Below are positions 17,939-27,123 of a stretch of DNA of 64,000 nt, in pieces (the first letter of the stretch is position 1; each line of letters starts with the position of its first letter). Origin of the DNA: Acidaminococcus timonensis (GTDB lineage Bacteria > Bacillota > Negativicutes > Acidaminococcales > Acidaminococcaceae); NCBI RefSeq assembly GCF_900106585.1, contig NZ_FNWH01000005.1, positions 123,961-187,960 of the forward strand, written 5' to 3'. The notes beneath the pieces were generated by a model that was not told where the DNA came from, made no database searches, and saw nothing but the letters and a program-made list of their open reading frames with translations. Both the position numbers and the translations under genes were made by a program.

Positions 17939-19066
17939 TTAATGAAAACGCAGGGTCTGATGATGGGCGTTGATGTTGAGCAGCAGAGCCACCATGAGCA
18001 TGTTGGTGGTCAGGGAACTGACCCCGTAGCTCATGAAGGGCAGCGGCACACCGGTCACCGGCATGATGCCGCTGGTCATTCCCACATTGACCAGGATATG
18101 GAACAGGAACATGGAAACGATGCCCACGGAAAGCAGGGTGCCAAAATCATCTGCTGCATGAAGGGCGATGGAAAGGCCCCGGTAGATCACGATGCCGTAC
18201 AACAGCAGGATTACAACGGTTCCGATAAAGCCGAATTCTTCTCCGGCAACGGCAAAAATGAAATCCGTATGGTTTTCCGGCAGGAAGTTCAACTGGCTCT
18301 GGGTCCCGGCAAACAGCCCCTTGCCCGTGAACATCCCGGAGCCGATGGCGATCATGGACTGGATCACGTGGTACCCGCTGCCGTAGGGTTCCAGGCCCGG
18401 GTTCAGGAACACACGGATCCGGTTCCGCTGGTATTCGTGGAGGAATTTCCACACCAGGGGGGCCGAAGCCAGCCCCAGCCCTCCCATGACCAGAAAGTAT
18501 CGGATGCGGAATCCGCAGCAGATCATGATTCCCAGCAAAATGGCCAGGAATACCAGGGAAGTCCCCAAATCAGGCTGTTTCATAACAAACAGAAAGGGAA
18601 TCAGCACATACCCGAATACCGGCAGCCAGCTCCGAAAATCCGTCAGCAGGGGCAGCCGGTCATCCACGAAAGAGGACAGGCTGATGATCATGATGGCCTT
18701 GGCGAATTCACTGGGCTGGATGCTGATGGGTCCCAGCTGCAGCCAGCGCTGGGCACCCAGGGCACTCTTCCCCACCAGCATGACGGCCAGCAGCATCAGG
18801 ATGTTGAAGAGGTAGAGCGGCCGTGCCAGGCTTTTCAGCACCCGGTAATCAAAGCGCATGAGGAAGGCCCCCAGCACCAGATTGATGGCTGCGAAACTCA
18901 ACTGCCGCAGCACGAAGCTGTAGCGTTTGGGCCCAGGGATATTGGCATGGGTGGCGCTGCCGATGAGCAGGATGCCGATGGTGATCAGCAGCAGGACGCT
19001 GATCAGCAGGGGCTTATCGATGTTCCGAAAATATTTTTTTAGCGAAAATTGGAAATGCAGACGCAT
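17939..19066 (-). CDS. rodA: rod-shape peptidoglycan polymerase RodA (SEDS family)
   Basis: A 375-residue SEDS glycosyltransferase that polymerises lipid II during elongation as partner of PBP2. About ten membrane segments are visible. Typical SEDS motifs include GAQRWLQLGPISIQPSEFAK, QPDLGTSLVF and LPENHTDFIFAVAGEEFGFIG. The C-terminal GVPLPFMSYGVSSLTTNM is the conserved end of the family. The ATG follows AAGGAGAAACC and lies 9 bases downstream of the PBP2 gene, consistent with a RodA-PBP2 complex made from one mRNA. Confidence 0.96.
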   Translation of the reverse strand: MRLHFQFSLKKYFRNIDKPLLISVLLLITIGILLIGSATHANIPGPKRYSFVLRQLSFAAINLVLGAFLMRFDYRVLKSLARPLYLFNILMLLAVMLVGKSALGAQRWLQLGPISIQPSEFAKAIMIISLSSFVDDRLPLLTDFRSWLPVFGYVLIPFLFVMKQPDLGTSLVFLAILLGIMICCGFRIRYFLVMGGLGLASAPLVWKFLHEYQRNRIRVFLNPGLEPYGSGYHVIQSMIAIGSGMFTGKGLFAGTQSQLNFLPENHTDFIFAVAGEEFGFIGTVVILLLYGIVIYRGLSIALHAADDFGTLLSVGIVSMFLFHILVNVGMTSGIMPVTGVPLPFMSYGVSSLTTNMLMVALLLNINAHHQTLRFH

Positions 19067-19075
19067 GGTTTCTCC

Positions 19076-20869
19076 TTACTTGGGCGTGGCCTTTCCCTGC
19101 CGCCGTACCCGGGGATCGGTGAATACGTATTCCAGGATGCTCTTGACGATGGGGGCTGCGGAAATGGTCCCGAAGCTGCCCTGTTCCACGATGCAGACCA
19201 CCACCAGCTGGGGTCTGGTGGTAGGGGCATAGGCGATAAACCAGCCATGTTCCAGGCCATGGGGGTTTTCTGCCGTACCGGTCTTGCCGGCCACAGGCAC
19301 CGGCAGGCTCTTCAGGAAGGAAGCAGTACCGCCACTTTCCGTGACGGCTTCCAGTCCTTCCTGGATCAGTTTCAGGGTGGATTCGGAAATGGGCAGGCGG
19401 CCCTCTTCCTCCGGGTCGAAGGTCTTGGCCACACTGCCGTCATCATTCAGGATCTTGCTGACCAGATGGGGCTTGTACCGCTTTCCATCGGTAGCCACTG
19501 CACTGAGCATCTCCGCCACCTGGATGGGCGTGGCCAGGGTAAAGCCCTGACCGATGGCCGTGTTGAAGGTGTCCCCCAGATACCATTCATCATCGAAGAC
19601 CTTCTTTTTGTATTCCGGCGTGGCAATCAGGCCCTGGGCCTCTCCATGGAGGTCGATGCCGGTGGTCTGGCCGAAGCCGAACTCTCTGGCATATTTATCC
19701 AGGGCCTCGATGCCCACCCGGTTGCCCATTTCATAGAAGTACACGTTATCGGAAGCCGCCAGGGCCCGCTTGAAGTTGATGTACCCAAGGGCTTCGCCGC
19801 CGGCGTTCCGCATATCGATCAGCCAGTGGCGGCCGGAGTCGTAGATCAGTTCATCCGGCGTCACTTTCTTTTCTTCCAGAGCCGCAGAACCGGTGACGAT
19901 CTTGAAAGTGGAGCCGGGCGGATATTCCCCGGCAATGACCTTGTCCGTCATGGGGTGGAACGGGTCCGTATTCAGGTATTTCCAGTTCTTCTCGCTGATT
20001 CCGTTCACGAACCAGTTGGGGTCGAATCCGGGCCGGGAGACCAGCGCCTTCACTTCTCCGTTGTTGGGATCGATGGCCACTACCGCTGCGCCCCGGGCCC
20101 CGATGGCCCGCAGTTGCCGGTCCACGGCTTCCTCTGCCACCCGCTGCAGCTTGGCATCGATGGTCAGCACCAGGCCCTGCCCCGGTTTCGGTTCCACTTT
20201 GTCCATGATCTGGACCACCCGTCCGGCCACATCCACTTCTTCCCGGTAGCTGCCATCCTCGCCCCGCAGATAGGAATCATAGTAGTTCTCCAGGCCGAAT
20301 TTGCCGATGATATCTCCGGCCTTCAGGTCGCTGTAGGCACCCTGTTCGATTTCATAGTCGCTGATTTCCCCCACATAGCCCAGAGCGTGGACAGCCAGCT
20401 GTTTGTTGGGATAATTCCGCACCGGCTGCACTTCCAGCATGACACCGGGCAGATAGCGCAGATTCTCCTCTACCTTGTCCACCACTTCCGGGGACGCATT
20501 GCGCACCAGCCGGATGGGTTCCGAACTGCCTCCGGACAGCCGGATGGTTTCCTTGATCTCCGCCACCGGAATATTCAGCAGCTGGCTCAGCCGTTCCAGC
20601 GTCTCTTCCTTGTAGGCCCCGGTCTGGCGCACCAGGGACACCATGACCCCGGGCTTGTTGTTGGCCAGTTCCTCCCCGTTGCAGTCATAGATAATGCCCC
20701 GGGGGGCCAGGATCCGGGTATAGCGGGTCCGGTTCCCTTCCGCCTGACGGCGATAGGTGCTCCCTTTGATGATTTGCAGATAGAACATCCGTCCAATCAG
20801 GATCAGGATGACCAGGAACCCGGTCACCATCATGAACTCCAGACGGTATGCATATTTCTTATTCAGCAC
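19076..20869 (-). CDS. mrdA: penicillin-binding protein 2 (elongasome transpeptidase)
   Basis: A 597-residue class B PBP. An N-terminal membrane anchor (FMMVTGFLVILILIGRMFYL) is followed by a dimerisation/pedestal domain. The transpeptidase domain has SxxK in PPGSTFKIV, SxN in AASDNVYF and KTG in VAGKTGTAENP. Translation starts at GTG 20869 after TAGGAGTC. It crosslinks peptidoglycan in the periplasm together with RodA and MreBCD. The gene order mreB-mreC-mreD-mrdA-rodA is the conserved shape-determination cluster. Confidence 0.95.
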   Translation of the reverse strand: MLNKKYAYRLEFMMVTGFLVILILIGRMFYLQIIKGSTYRRQAEGNRTRYTRILAPRGIIYDCNGEELANNKPGVMVSLVRQTGAYKEETLERLSQLLNIPVAEIKETIRLSGGSSEPIRLVRNASPEVVDKVEENLRYLPGVMLEVQPVRNYPNKQLAVHALGYVGEISDYEIEQGAYSDLKAGDIIGKFGLENYYDSYLRGEDGSYREEVDVAGRVVQIMDKVEPKPGQGLVLTIDAKLQRVAEEAVDRQLRAIGARGAAVVAIDPNNGEVKALVSRPGFDPNWFVNGISEKNWKYLNTDPFHPMTDKVIAGEYPPGSTFKIVTGSAALEEKKVTPDELIYDSGRHWLIDMRNAGGEALGYINFKRALAASDNVYFYEMGNRVGIEALDKYAREFGFGQTTGIDLHGEAQGLIATPEYKKKVFDDEWYLGDTFNTAIGQGFTLATPIQVAEMLSAVATDGKRYKPHLVSKILNDDGSVAKTFDPEEEGRLPISESTLKLIQEGLEAVTESGGTASFLKSLPVPVAGKTGTAENPHGLEHGWFIAYAPTTRPQLVVVCIVEQGSFGTISAAPIVKSILEYVFTDPRVRRQGKATPK

Positions 20870-20878
20870 GGCAGACTC

Positions 20879-21391
20879 CTACAGATGATAGTAATAATCC
20901 ATGCGGCTGCGGACCCGTTTCTTCAGCTTGTGGTACAGAAACCACATCACCGGAGCCGCCACCAGGTTCCAGGCCAGACTCTTCAAGGTCAGGAACACAA
21001 AGGGCAGCAGGGGCAGCCAGCGTCCCAACGCCACACACAGGAACAGTCCCCGGGCCACCTGCAGCAGCAGGGTCACCAGCCCGGTCAGGATCAAATAGGT
21101 GGGCAGCCGGTCAGCGAACATGTTCATCCGGTTGCGTCCCACCAGGTAACCCAGGGCAGCCCGGCTCACCATATGCCAGCCAAAATAACTGAACGTGACA
21201 ATATCCAATAAAGCACCAATACCCAGTCCGTACCATGCGCCTCTGCGTTCCCCCTGATCCAGAGCATAGAGCAGGAGGAACAACAGCAGCAGGTCAGGAG
21301 ACTGGGTGGTGTTGAAGAATAGGAACCAATGATTTTCCAGGGTAAAAAGGAACAGGGTAAAAAGCAGCCAGGCCAATGCAAGAAGGATCAT
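20879..21391 (-). CDS. mreD: rod shape-determining protein MreD
   Basis: A 170-residue integral membrane protein with about five hydrophobic segments, matching the size and topology of MreD. The DLLLLFLLLYALDQGERRGAWYGLGIGALLDI region corresponds to the conserved family core. Its ATG overlaps the mreC stop (ATGA), with GGAGG in the end of mreC. It is part of the elongasome membrane scaffold linking MreB/MreC to RodA-PBP2. Confidence 0.9.
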   Translation of the reverse strand: MILLALAWLLFTLFLFTLENHWFLFFNTTQSPDLLLLFLLLYALDQGERRGAWYGLGIGALLDIVTFSYFGWHMVSRAALGYLVGRNRMNMFADRLPTYLILTGLVTLLLQVARGLFLCVALGRWLPLLPFVFLTLKSLAWNLVAAPVMWFLYHKLKKRVRSRMDYYYHL

Positions 21392-22275
21392 CCTTTGCCT
21401 CCTTTACCCGACTGGGTATCCGGATCCTTGCCTTCCCGGCGCAGGAAATCCGCAAAGCCCTGATAATTGGTGATGACCCGGGCCTCTTCCAGATGTCCGT
21501 AATCCACAGAAGGCGCAATGGTCGCTGTCTTGGTCAGACCGCCGGCGTCCATCTGCACATCCTCGATGGTCCCGATGACCAGGCCTTCCGGATGGTACCC
21601 GCTGTACCCACTGGTCACGATGGTATCACCGGGCAGGATGTCTGCATTCCGGCTCAGGTTGCGCATTTCCAGCAGCTGATCCGGACCGGCCACACCGTTC
21701 ACGATGCCTGCTGCCCGGGAATCCCCGCGCAGGTTCAGGCCACCGATCCGGCTGCGGGGACTGGAGATCAGCAGCACTTTGGCCATGTGGGGATACACCC
21801 CGTCCACAATGCCGATCAGTCCGGAGGCATTGACCACGGGCATATTCACTTCCAGCCCGTCGTCCCTGCCCTTATCGATGAGGATCACGTCCCGGAAATC
21901 CCCCAGATCCCGGCTGATGACTTTGGTGGACACCATTTTCCACTGGGGATGGAGATTGCTGAATTTCAGCAGCTTGGCCAGCCGCTGGTTCTCGGCCTTC
22001 ATCCCGATCAGTTCCACATTGCTCTGGCGCAGCTCCTCATTTTCAGCTTTCAGGGCCGCATTCTCTTTTTCCAGCGCCGACTTGGAGGCAAAATAATTCC
22101 CTGTTCCCTTGAAACCGCCGCCAATGCCGCCCACCACGAAGCTGATGGGCCGGGTCAAAGTGGATAATACCGTATTCACGGCCGGGAACCGGTGGAACGC
22201 ATCCCACAGCACACCCCCGATCAGGAGGAGTACCACCAGGAGTGCTCCCAGTCTCGCTTTCTGTTCCTTTCTCAT
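21388..22275 (-). CDS. mreC: rod shape-determining protein MreC
   Basis: A 295-residue bitopic membrane protein. One N-terminal transmembrane helix (about residues 8-26) is followed by a coiled coil rich in Lys and Glu (SALEKENAALKAENEELRQS, about 65-84). Then come the extracytoplasmic beta domains with PVVNASGLIGIVDGVYP and DTIVTSGYSGYHPEGLVIG. The layout is typical of MreC, which scaffolds PBP2 and RodA. It lies between mreB and mreD. Confidence 0.94.
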   Translation of the reverse strand: MRKEQKARLGALLVVLLLIGGVLWDAFHRFPAVNTVLSTLTRPISFVVGGIGGGFKGTGNYFASKSALEKENAALKAENEELRQSNVELIGMKAENQRLAKLLKFSNLHPQWKMVSTKVISRDLGDFRDVILIDKGRDDGLEVNMPVVNASGLIGIVDGVYPHMAKVLLISSPRSRIGGLNLRGDSRAAGIVNGVAGPDQLLEMRNLSRNADILPGDTIVTSGYSGYHPEGLVIGTIEDVQMDAGGLTKTATIAPSVDYGHLEEARVITNYQGFADFLRREGKDPDTQSGKGGKG

Positions 22276-22293
22276 ATTTCTTCGATCTCTCCG

Positions 22294-23325
22294 TTACCCA
22301 TTCCGCCGGGGCCGAGGCCCTTTCCGGAATAAATTCATATGCTCAGCGGCCACTCCCGTCCCCTTCACTACACAGGACAGGGTATTTTCCGCCACCCGGA
22401 CCCGCAGGCCCGTTTCCCGGGCCAGGAGCCAGTCGAAATTCCGCAGCAGGGAACTGCCACCGGTGAGGACGATGCCGCCCTCGATCACATCCCGGGCCAG
22501 CAGGTCCGGCAGGGCTTCCAGCAGTCCACGGACACATTCCACCATGCGGTGGACCGGTTCCCAGAACGCTTCCCGCATCTGGTTCTGATCCACGGTCAAG
22601 CTGCGGGGCAGCCCGGTCACAAGATCCCGGCCCCGGATGTCCATATAAGCCGGAGGTGCCGTCTCCCGCACCGTACCGATTTCGATTTTGGCCTGCTCCG
22701 CCTGGAGCAGCCCGATAAGAAGATTATACTTTTTCTTACAGTACTGGACAAGGGCCTGGTCCAGATCCCGACCGCCGCAACGCAGGATCCGGGACAGGGT
22801 GATTTTTCCCTGGGTCAGCACAGCTGCTTCCGTACAACCTGCTCCCAGGTCCACGATCAGCTGTCCCCGGGCCTCCTTCACGTCCAGTCCTGCACCCAGG
22901 GCTGCCGCCAGAGGACCCTCCAGCAGATAGGCCTCCCCAGCCCCTGCTTCCATGGCTGCATCCAGCACGGCACGCCGTTCCACGCTGTTCACCCCGCAGG
23001 GTACACTGAGGACCAGCCGGGGTCGCAGCAGCGGTCGTTTGCCCAGGGCCTGGCGCAGGAACCGTTTCAGCATGTCCCGAGTCAGGTCGAAGTCGGCAAT
23101 GACGCCGTCTTGCAGGGGCCGGACCACCCGGATCCCCTCCGGAGTCCGGCCCAGCATCTGCCGTGCTTCCTTTCCCACAGCCAGGATCCTGCCACGCCGC
23201 TCTTCCACGGCCACCACGGAGGGTTCATCCAGGACGATGCCTTCCTCCTTCAGCAGGATCCGGGTATGGTCCGTTCCCAGATCCACTCCCAGGTCCGTAC
23301 TGAAAGATCCAAAAAGCTCAAACAT
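22294..23325 (-). CDS. mreB: rod shape-determining protein MreB (actin-like)
   Basis: A 343-residue bacterial actin. Phosphate 1 is in TDLGVDLGTDHTRILLKEEG, phosphate 2 in GQLIVDLGAGCTEAAVL, and the adenosine motif in GGIVLTGGSSLL. It forms membrane-associated filaments that orient cell wall insertion. The sequence is rather divergent from textbook MreB (for example GTDHTRIL where GTANTLIY is common), so a paralogous MreB/Mbl-like form is possible. The context with mreC and mreD supports MreB. The ATG follows GAGAGG. Confidence 0.92.
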   Translation of the reverse strand: MFELFGSFSTDLGVDLGTDHTRILLKEEGIVLDEPSVVAVEERRGRILAVGKEARQMLGRTPEGIRVVRPLQDGVIADFDLTRDMLKRFLRQALGKRPLLRPRLVLSVPCGVNSVERRAVLDAAMEAGAGEAYLLEGPLAAALGAGLDVKEARGQLIVDLGAGCTEAAVLTQGKITLSRILRCGGRDLDQALVQYCKKKYNLLIGLLQAEQAKIEIGTVRETAPPAYMDIRGRDLVTGLPRSLTVDQNQMREAFWEPVHRMVECVRGLLEALPDLLARDVIEGGIVLTGGSSLLRNFDWLLARETGLRVRVAENTLSCVVKGTGVAAEHMNLFRKGPRPRRNG

Positions 23326-23345
23326 CCCGATTTTCCTCTCTTTCG

Positions 23346-24032
23346 TTATAACAACCCATGTTCTTTAAAACTGTAATAGACGCCATCGCCGATGATCAGA
23401 TGATCCACCAGGGGAATCCCCATGACTTTTCCCGTATCCCACAGGGTCCGGGTCAGTTCCCGATCCTCCCGGCTGGGCGCAGGATCTCCAGAGGGATGGT
23501 TGTGCACCGCCAGGATGGCTGCTGCATGGTGCAGCAGTGCCGGAGCAAATGCTTCCCGGGGATGGACCACCGAAGCGTTCAGCGAACCTTCGGAAATGGG
23601 CTCGATGCCGGTCACCTTCCCCTTGCTGTTCAGCAGGATCACCCAGAAATGCTCGTGGGTCTCATAGCGCAGCCGGGGCATCACCAGCATGGCCCCATCT
23701 TCGGGACAGTGGATGGTCTTCCGGGGCTGTCCCTCCGCCCCGGCCAGACGGCGCCCCAGCTCCAGAGCCGCCATGATCACGGTGGCCTTGGCCGGTCCGA
23801 TTCCCGGGATCCGGGTCAGTTCCCGGGGATCCTGGGTCCGGGCCAGCCTGGCGTCCTTCAGGAAATCCCCTGTCAGTTCCCGGGCAATGTCCAGGGCCGA
23901 ATGGTCCCTCCGTCCGGTGCCGATCAAAATGGCCAGCAGCTCCGTGATGCTGAGGGCTGCCGGTCCCCGGCTCAACAGCCGTTCACGAGGCCGTTCCTCC
24001 GGTATCATTTCTCGTATCAGGTAGTGTGTCAT
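23346..24032 (-). CDS. radC: RadC/JAB-domain protein
   Basis: A 228-residue RadC-family protein. The N-terminal helix-hairpin-helix-like region is RIPGIGPAKATVIMAALELG. The C-terminal JAB/MPN domain has the metal motif HNHPSGDPAPSRED preceded by the conserved Glu in ISEGSLNAS. The historical DNA-repair role of RadC is doubtful; the family is a predicted metal-dependent hydrolase. The start at 24032 overlaps the end of maf by 50 bases. A second in-frame ATG at 24008 would reduce this to 26 bases. Neither start has a strong ribosome site, so initiation may depend on maf translation. Confidence 0.9.
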   Translation of the reverse strand: MTHYLIREMIPEERPRERLLSRGPAALSITELLAILIGTGRRDHSALDIARELTGDFLKDARLARTQDPRELTRIPGIGPAKATVIMAALELGRRLAGAEGQPRKTIHCPEDGAMLVMPRLRYETHEHFWVILLNSKGKVTGIEPISEGSLNASVVHPREAFAPALLHHAAAILAVHNHPSGDPAPSREDRELTRTLWDTGKVMGIPLVDHLIIGDGVYYSFKEHGLL

Positions 24033-24594
24033 TGGGTGTCACATCCAATTCTGCGAATATTGTGCGTAACGGGGCCAGCGGAAGACCCACCACATTGCTG
24101 TAAGACCCTCTGATGGAGGGAATGAAAAGAGCCGCCCGCCCCTGGATCCCATAGGCGCCTGCCTTGTCCAGGGGTTCTCCGGTGGCTGTATACTGTTCGA
24201 TTTCCCGATCCGTAAGCCGAGCAAAAGTCACCTCCGTGACTTCCACATGCTGCCAGACCTTTCCCCGATAAAACAGAGCCAGTCCGGTAAGCACCTGATG
24301 GGTCCTCCCACTGAGCTGATGCAGCATGGCCCGGGCTTTTTCCGGCGTTCCCGGTTTGCCCAGGATATGCCCTTCCAGGGCCACCACCGTATCGGCAGCC
24401 AGAACCGGCACCCTGTCGCCCACCTTTTGGACCACATCCCGTCCCTTCGCCAATGCATTGTCCTGTACCAGCGCAGCCGGTGATACAGCCGTTTTCTCTT
24501 CTTCGCTGTGGCTCACCACCACCTTCGGTTCCACTCCGATCTGCCGGAGCAGTTCCAGACGGCGGGGCGAACCGGAAGCCAAAATCAGCTCCAT
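23983..24594 (-). CDS. maf: Maf-like nucleoside triphosphate pyrophosphatase
   Basis: A 203-residue Maf/HAM1-like protein beginning ELILASGSPRRLELLRQIG, the family signature. LAADTVVALEGHILGKP and GLPLAPLRTIF-type regions follow. Family members hydrolyse dTTP/UTP or modified nucleotides to monophosphates. The ATG follows AAGGAGGGACC. The last 17 or so residues overlap the radC coding start in another frame. Position upstream of radC and mreBCD is a conserved Firmicutes gene order. Confidence 0.92.
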   Translation of the reverse strand: MELILASGSPRRLELLRQIGVEPKVVVSHSEEEKTAVSPAALVQDNALAKGRDVVQKVGDRVPVLAADTVVALEGHILGKPGTPEKARAMLHQLSGRTHQVLTGLALFYRGKVWQHVEVTEVTFARLTDREIEQYTATGEPLDKAGAYGIQGRAALFIPSIRGSYSNVVGLPLAPLRTIFAELDVTPNDTLPDTRNDTGGTAS

Positions 24595-24603
24595 GGTCCC
24601 TCC

Positions 24604-24867
24604 TTACAGTTTATGGAACAGGAAGCCAGCCAGGAGCATGCCCAGGATGGCCACCAGATTAGGAGAAAACACCAGTCCCAGGGTCAGTTTGAACACATAC
24701 AGATCCAGCTCCGTGGGCGGAATCTGCAGCACCTGGTATTTCCGCACCAGGAAGTCCGTAGCCGAGCCGAAGGGCTGAGCCGCCTGGAGACTATCCCCGG
24801 CCAGTCCACCCATGATGGCTCCCGCTGCCAGGACCAGGAAAAGGGTCAGGTTGTTTTTCCCCAGCAT
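24604..24867 (-). CDS. DUF4321 small membrane protein
   Basis: An 87-residue protein with an N-terminal hydrophobic segment (LTLFLVLAAGAIMGGLAGDS) and a C-terminal one (LVFSPNLVAILGMLLAGFLF), matching DUF4321 proteins found beside maf in Firmicutes. The function is unknown. The ATG follows GGAGGTCTGATCC. Confidence 0.75.
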   Translation of the reverse strand: MLGKNNLTLFLVLAAGAIMGGLAGDSLQAAQPFGSATDFLVRKYQVLQIPPTELDLYVFKLTLGLVFSPNLVAILGMLLAGFLFHKL

Positions 24868-24870
24868 GGA

Positions 24871-25308
24871 TCAGACCTCCACTTTTTTCCCCTTGGCATC
24901 ATAGATTTCTCCATCACTGAAATATCCGGTGATGGTCCACTGTTCCACTTTCGTCTTGACGCTCTTCTTGAAGTTCCGGGCATAGTACAGACCCAGGGCC
25001 AGCCATACGATCACGCTGCTCAGGATCACCAGCCAGCTGTCGGCGGCAAAGAAATGGGCGATGGCCTTGCCGAAGGCCAGCCCGGCCAGGGTGGTCAGCA
25101 CAGGGATCCCATAAACGATCATCCTGGCCCGTTTTTCATCCAGGGACTGTTTCCCCACGATGACCCGGGTGCCCCGCTTGGCTTCACAGGCATTCCAGCA
25201 GTCCAGCATCTTGGGACGCTGTTCCCCCGGACGCTGTTCGATCTTGACTTTGGCACGCTGTTTATTGACAGCGATGACTTTCCCTACATACACACTGTTG
25301 TTGCTCAT
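24871..25308 (-). CDS. RseC/MucC-like membrane protein
   Basis: A 145-residue protein of the SoxR-reducing system/RseC family. It has a cytoplasmic N-terminal beta-rich part with a cysteine pair-like segment (MLDCWNACEAKRG), then two transmembrane helices (about residues 64-108), then a basic C-terminal tail. Relatives are associated with the Rnf complex or sigma-E regulation. Here it sits next to shape genes, so its role is open. It is 3 bases upstream of the DUF4321 gene, with AAAGGAG before its ATG. Confidence 0.7.
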   Translation of the reverse strand: MSNNSVYVGKVIAVNKQRAKVKIEQRPGEQRPKMLDCWNACEAKRGTRVIVGKQSLDEKRARMIVYGIPVLTTLAGLAFGKAIAHFFAADSWLVILSSVIVWLALGLYYARNFKKSVKTKVEQWTITGYFSDGEIYDAKGKKVEV

Positions 25309-25320
25309 GGTTCTACTCCT

Positions 25321-25818
25321 TTATTCTGGAAAATCTAAAAACTGATTGGGATACCGCCGGGCCAAAAGATCGATCATCCGGTCACTGCATTTGAACAGAA
25401 GCCCGCACAACGTTCCCTGATCCTGATACACCAGCAGACGATCCGGCTGGGGATCGAGAGAGGAATACCGGCGGACATACTTTTTGATGGCGGTTTTGCG
25501 GAAAAAGCTCCGCTTGTAATGGTTGGTGAAGCTTTCCATCTGGTCCAGAGGGATGCACAGGGTGCGATGCAACCCCAGTCCCAGCATTTCGATGACCAGT
25601 TCCCGGTCCGTCAGTTCGTAGCTGTACCGGAACAGGCAGCGCCAGCCCCAGAGGATCACAAAAAGCACATTGTATCCCCAGCCCATCAGGCTGAACTGTC
25701 CCAGGGCAAAAGTATGGTAGGCCTCATAGATCCAAGACAGAGCAATGAGGCCCAGGGTGGTCCATTGCAACAGCTTCCGGCTGGTGCTCACCGTTGAATA
25801 TTCTTTGTACTCTTCCAA
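25321..25818 (-). CDS. hypothetical membrane protein (two transmembrane helices)
   Basis: Not recognised with certainty. I start it at TTG 25818, 5 bases after AAAGGAG, giving 165 residues. An upstream open stretch to 25932 would run through the neighbouring terminator and promoter and is rejected. Two adjacent hydrophobic segments (LLQWTTLGLIALSWIYEA and WGYNVLFVILWGWRCLF, about residues 14-56) are followed by a soluble tail. That layout resembles small YcxB- or PH-like membrane proteins. It appears to be the promoter-proximal gene of the downstream housekeeping block. Confidence 0.6.
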   Translation of the reverse strand: MEEYKEYSTVSTSRKLLQWTTLGLIALSWIYEAYHTFALGQFSLMGWGYNVLFVILWGWRCLFRYSYELTDRELVIEMLGLGLHRTLCIPLDQMESFTNHYKRSFFRKTAIKKYVRRYSSLDPQPDRLLVYQDQGTLCGLLFKCSDRMIDLLARRYPNQFLDFPE

Positions 25819-25866
25819 ATTCGACTCCTTTGTTCCATTTCCATCATGAAAAGCAATATCCCTTTT

Positions 25867-25872
25867 ATTATA
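25867..25872 (-). promoter_or_regulatory. candidate -10 box for the 25.8 kb downstream block
   Basis: TATAAT on the minus strand, 49 bases upstream of the TTG start of the small membrane protein gene. The -35 region is poor. Confidence 0.4.
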
Positions 25873-25913
25873 ACAAAATTTCCCCCAATAGAAAGGCGTT
25901 TTTCCATAAAAAA

Positions 25914-25939
25914 AGAGCTGTTGCCGAAGCAACAGCTCT
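25914..25939 (-). terminator. intrinsic terminator after gcdB
   Basis: Perfect 11-bp stem AGAGCTGTTGC / GCAACAGCTCT with a CGAA tetraloop. On the minus strand it is followed by seven T residues, 23 bases after the gcdB stop. Confidence 0.88.
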
Positions 25940-25962
25940 CTTAACCATTCAGTACAGGTTCA

Positions 25963-27090
25963 TTATTTCGGGCCAACCATTGCCAGCATGGTACCAGCAG
26001 CAACAGCCGTACCGATAACGCCGGCCACGTTGGGGCCCATGGCGTGCATCAGCAGGAAGTTGCCCGGGTCAGCCTGCTGCCCCACAACCTGGGACACACG
26101 GGCAGCCATAGGCACAGCGGATACACCGGCAGAACCAATCAGCGGGTTGGTCTTGCCGCCATCCAGGTGACTCATCAGCTTGCCGAACAGCACACCGCCG
26201 GCCGTGCCACCGATGAAGGCAACCAGCCCCAGGCAGATGATTTCGATGGTCTGCAGGGTCAGGAAGCTTTCGGCCTTCATGGTCAGGCCGGTACCGGTAG
26301 CCAGCATGATGGTCACGCTGTTCATCAGGGCATTTTGTGCCGTGTCAGACAGACGATCCATACAGCCGGATTCGGTGAACAGGTTGCCCAGCATCAGCAT
26401 CCCGATCAGAGAGCATACGGAGGGCAGCAGCAGGGAGATGAAAATGGTGGTCACAATCGGGAACACCACTTTTTCGAAGTGGGTTACCGTACGCAGCTGG
26501 GCCATTCTGATGCGCCGTTCTTTTTGAGAGGTGAACAGCTTCATCACAGGCGGCTGGATCAGAGGCACCAGAGACATGTAGGAGTAAGCAGCCACAGCGA
26601 TGGCGCCCAGCAGATGGGGAGCCATCTTGGAAGCCAGATAGATGGAAGTCGGGCCGTCAGCACCACCGATGATGCCGATAGCGGAAGCTTCCTGTACGTT
26701 GAACCCCAGCAACATAGCGCCCAGCAGAGCGACGAACACGCCGACCTGAGCAGCAGCACCCAGCAGCAGGGTCTTCGGGTTGGCAAGCAGCGGTCCGAAG
26801 TCGGTCATGGCCCCTACGCCCATGAAAATCAGCGGAGGGAAGATTTCGTATTTGATCCCGCCCAGGATCAGCTGCATGACACCGGGATCGGTTTCGAAAC
26901 CGGTACGGGGCACGTTGGCCAGAATGCACCCAAAGGCAATCGGGCTCAGCAGCAGGGGTTCGAACCCCTTGGCAATAGCCAGATACAGCAGGATGCAACC
27001 TACCAGCATCATGACGGCATTGCCCCAGGTAAAAGCCACGAAACCACTGTCAGTGATGACAGAAGTCAGGGCTACCACAAAAGCATCCAT
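25963..27090 (-). CDS. gcdB: glutaconyl-CoA decarboxylase, beta subunit (Na+-translocating membrane subunit)
   Basis: A 375-residue integral membrane subunit of the OadB/MmdB/GcdB family. It decarboxylates carboxybiotin on GcdC and couples this to Na+ export. Many transmembrane segments are visible. The re-entrant motif [20 protein letters not shown] contains the conserved Asp used for Na+ in OadB. The C-terminal [14 protein letters not shown] and [17 protein letters not shown] segments are also hallmarks. It is the last gene of the operon and is followed by a terminator. Because the MmdA-like gene is in the same operon, the pump may serve more than one carboxyltransferase. Confidence 0.95.
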   Translation of the reverse strand: MDAFVVALTSVITDSGFVAFTWGNAVMMLVGCILLYLAIAKGFEPLLLSPIAFGCILANVPRTGFETDPGVMQLILGGIKYEIFPPLIFMGVGAMTDFGPLLANPKTLLLGAAAQVGVFVALLGAMLLGFNVQEASAIGIIGGADGPTSIYLASKMAPHLLGAIAVAAYSYMSLVPLIQPPVMKLFTSQKERRIRMAQLRTVTHFEKVVFPIVTTIFISLLLPSVCSLIGMLMLGNLFTESGCMDRLSDTAQNALMNSVTIMLATGTGLTMKAESFLTLQTIEIICLGLVAFIGGTAGGVLFGKLMSHLDGGKTNPLIGSAGVSAVPMAARVSQVVGQQADPGNFLLMHAMGPNVAGVIGTAVAAGTMLAMVGPK

Positions 27091-27123
27091 GTTCTAAAAT
27101 CCTCCTTTAGATACGGAGACGTA

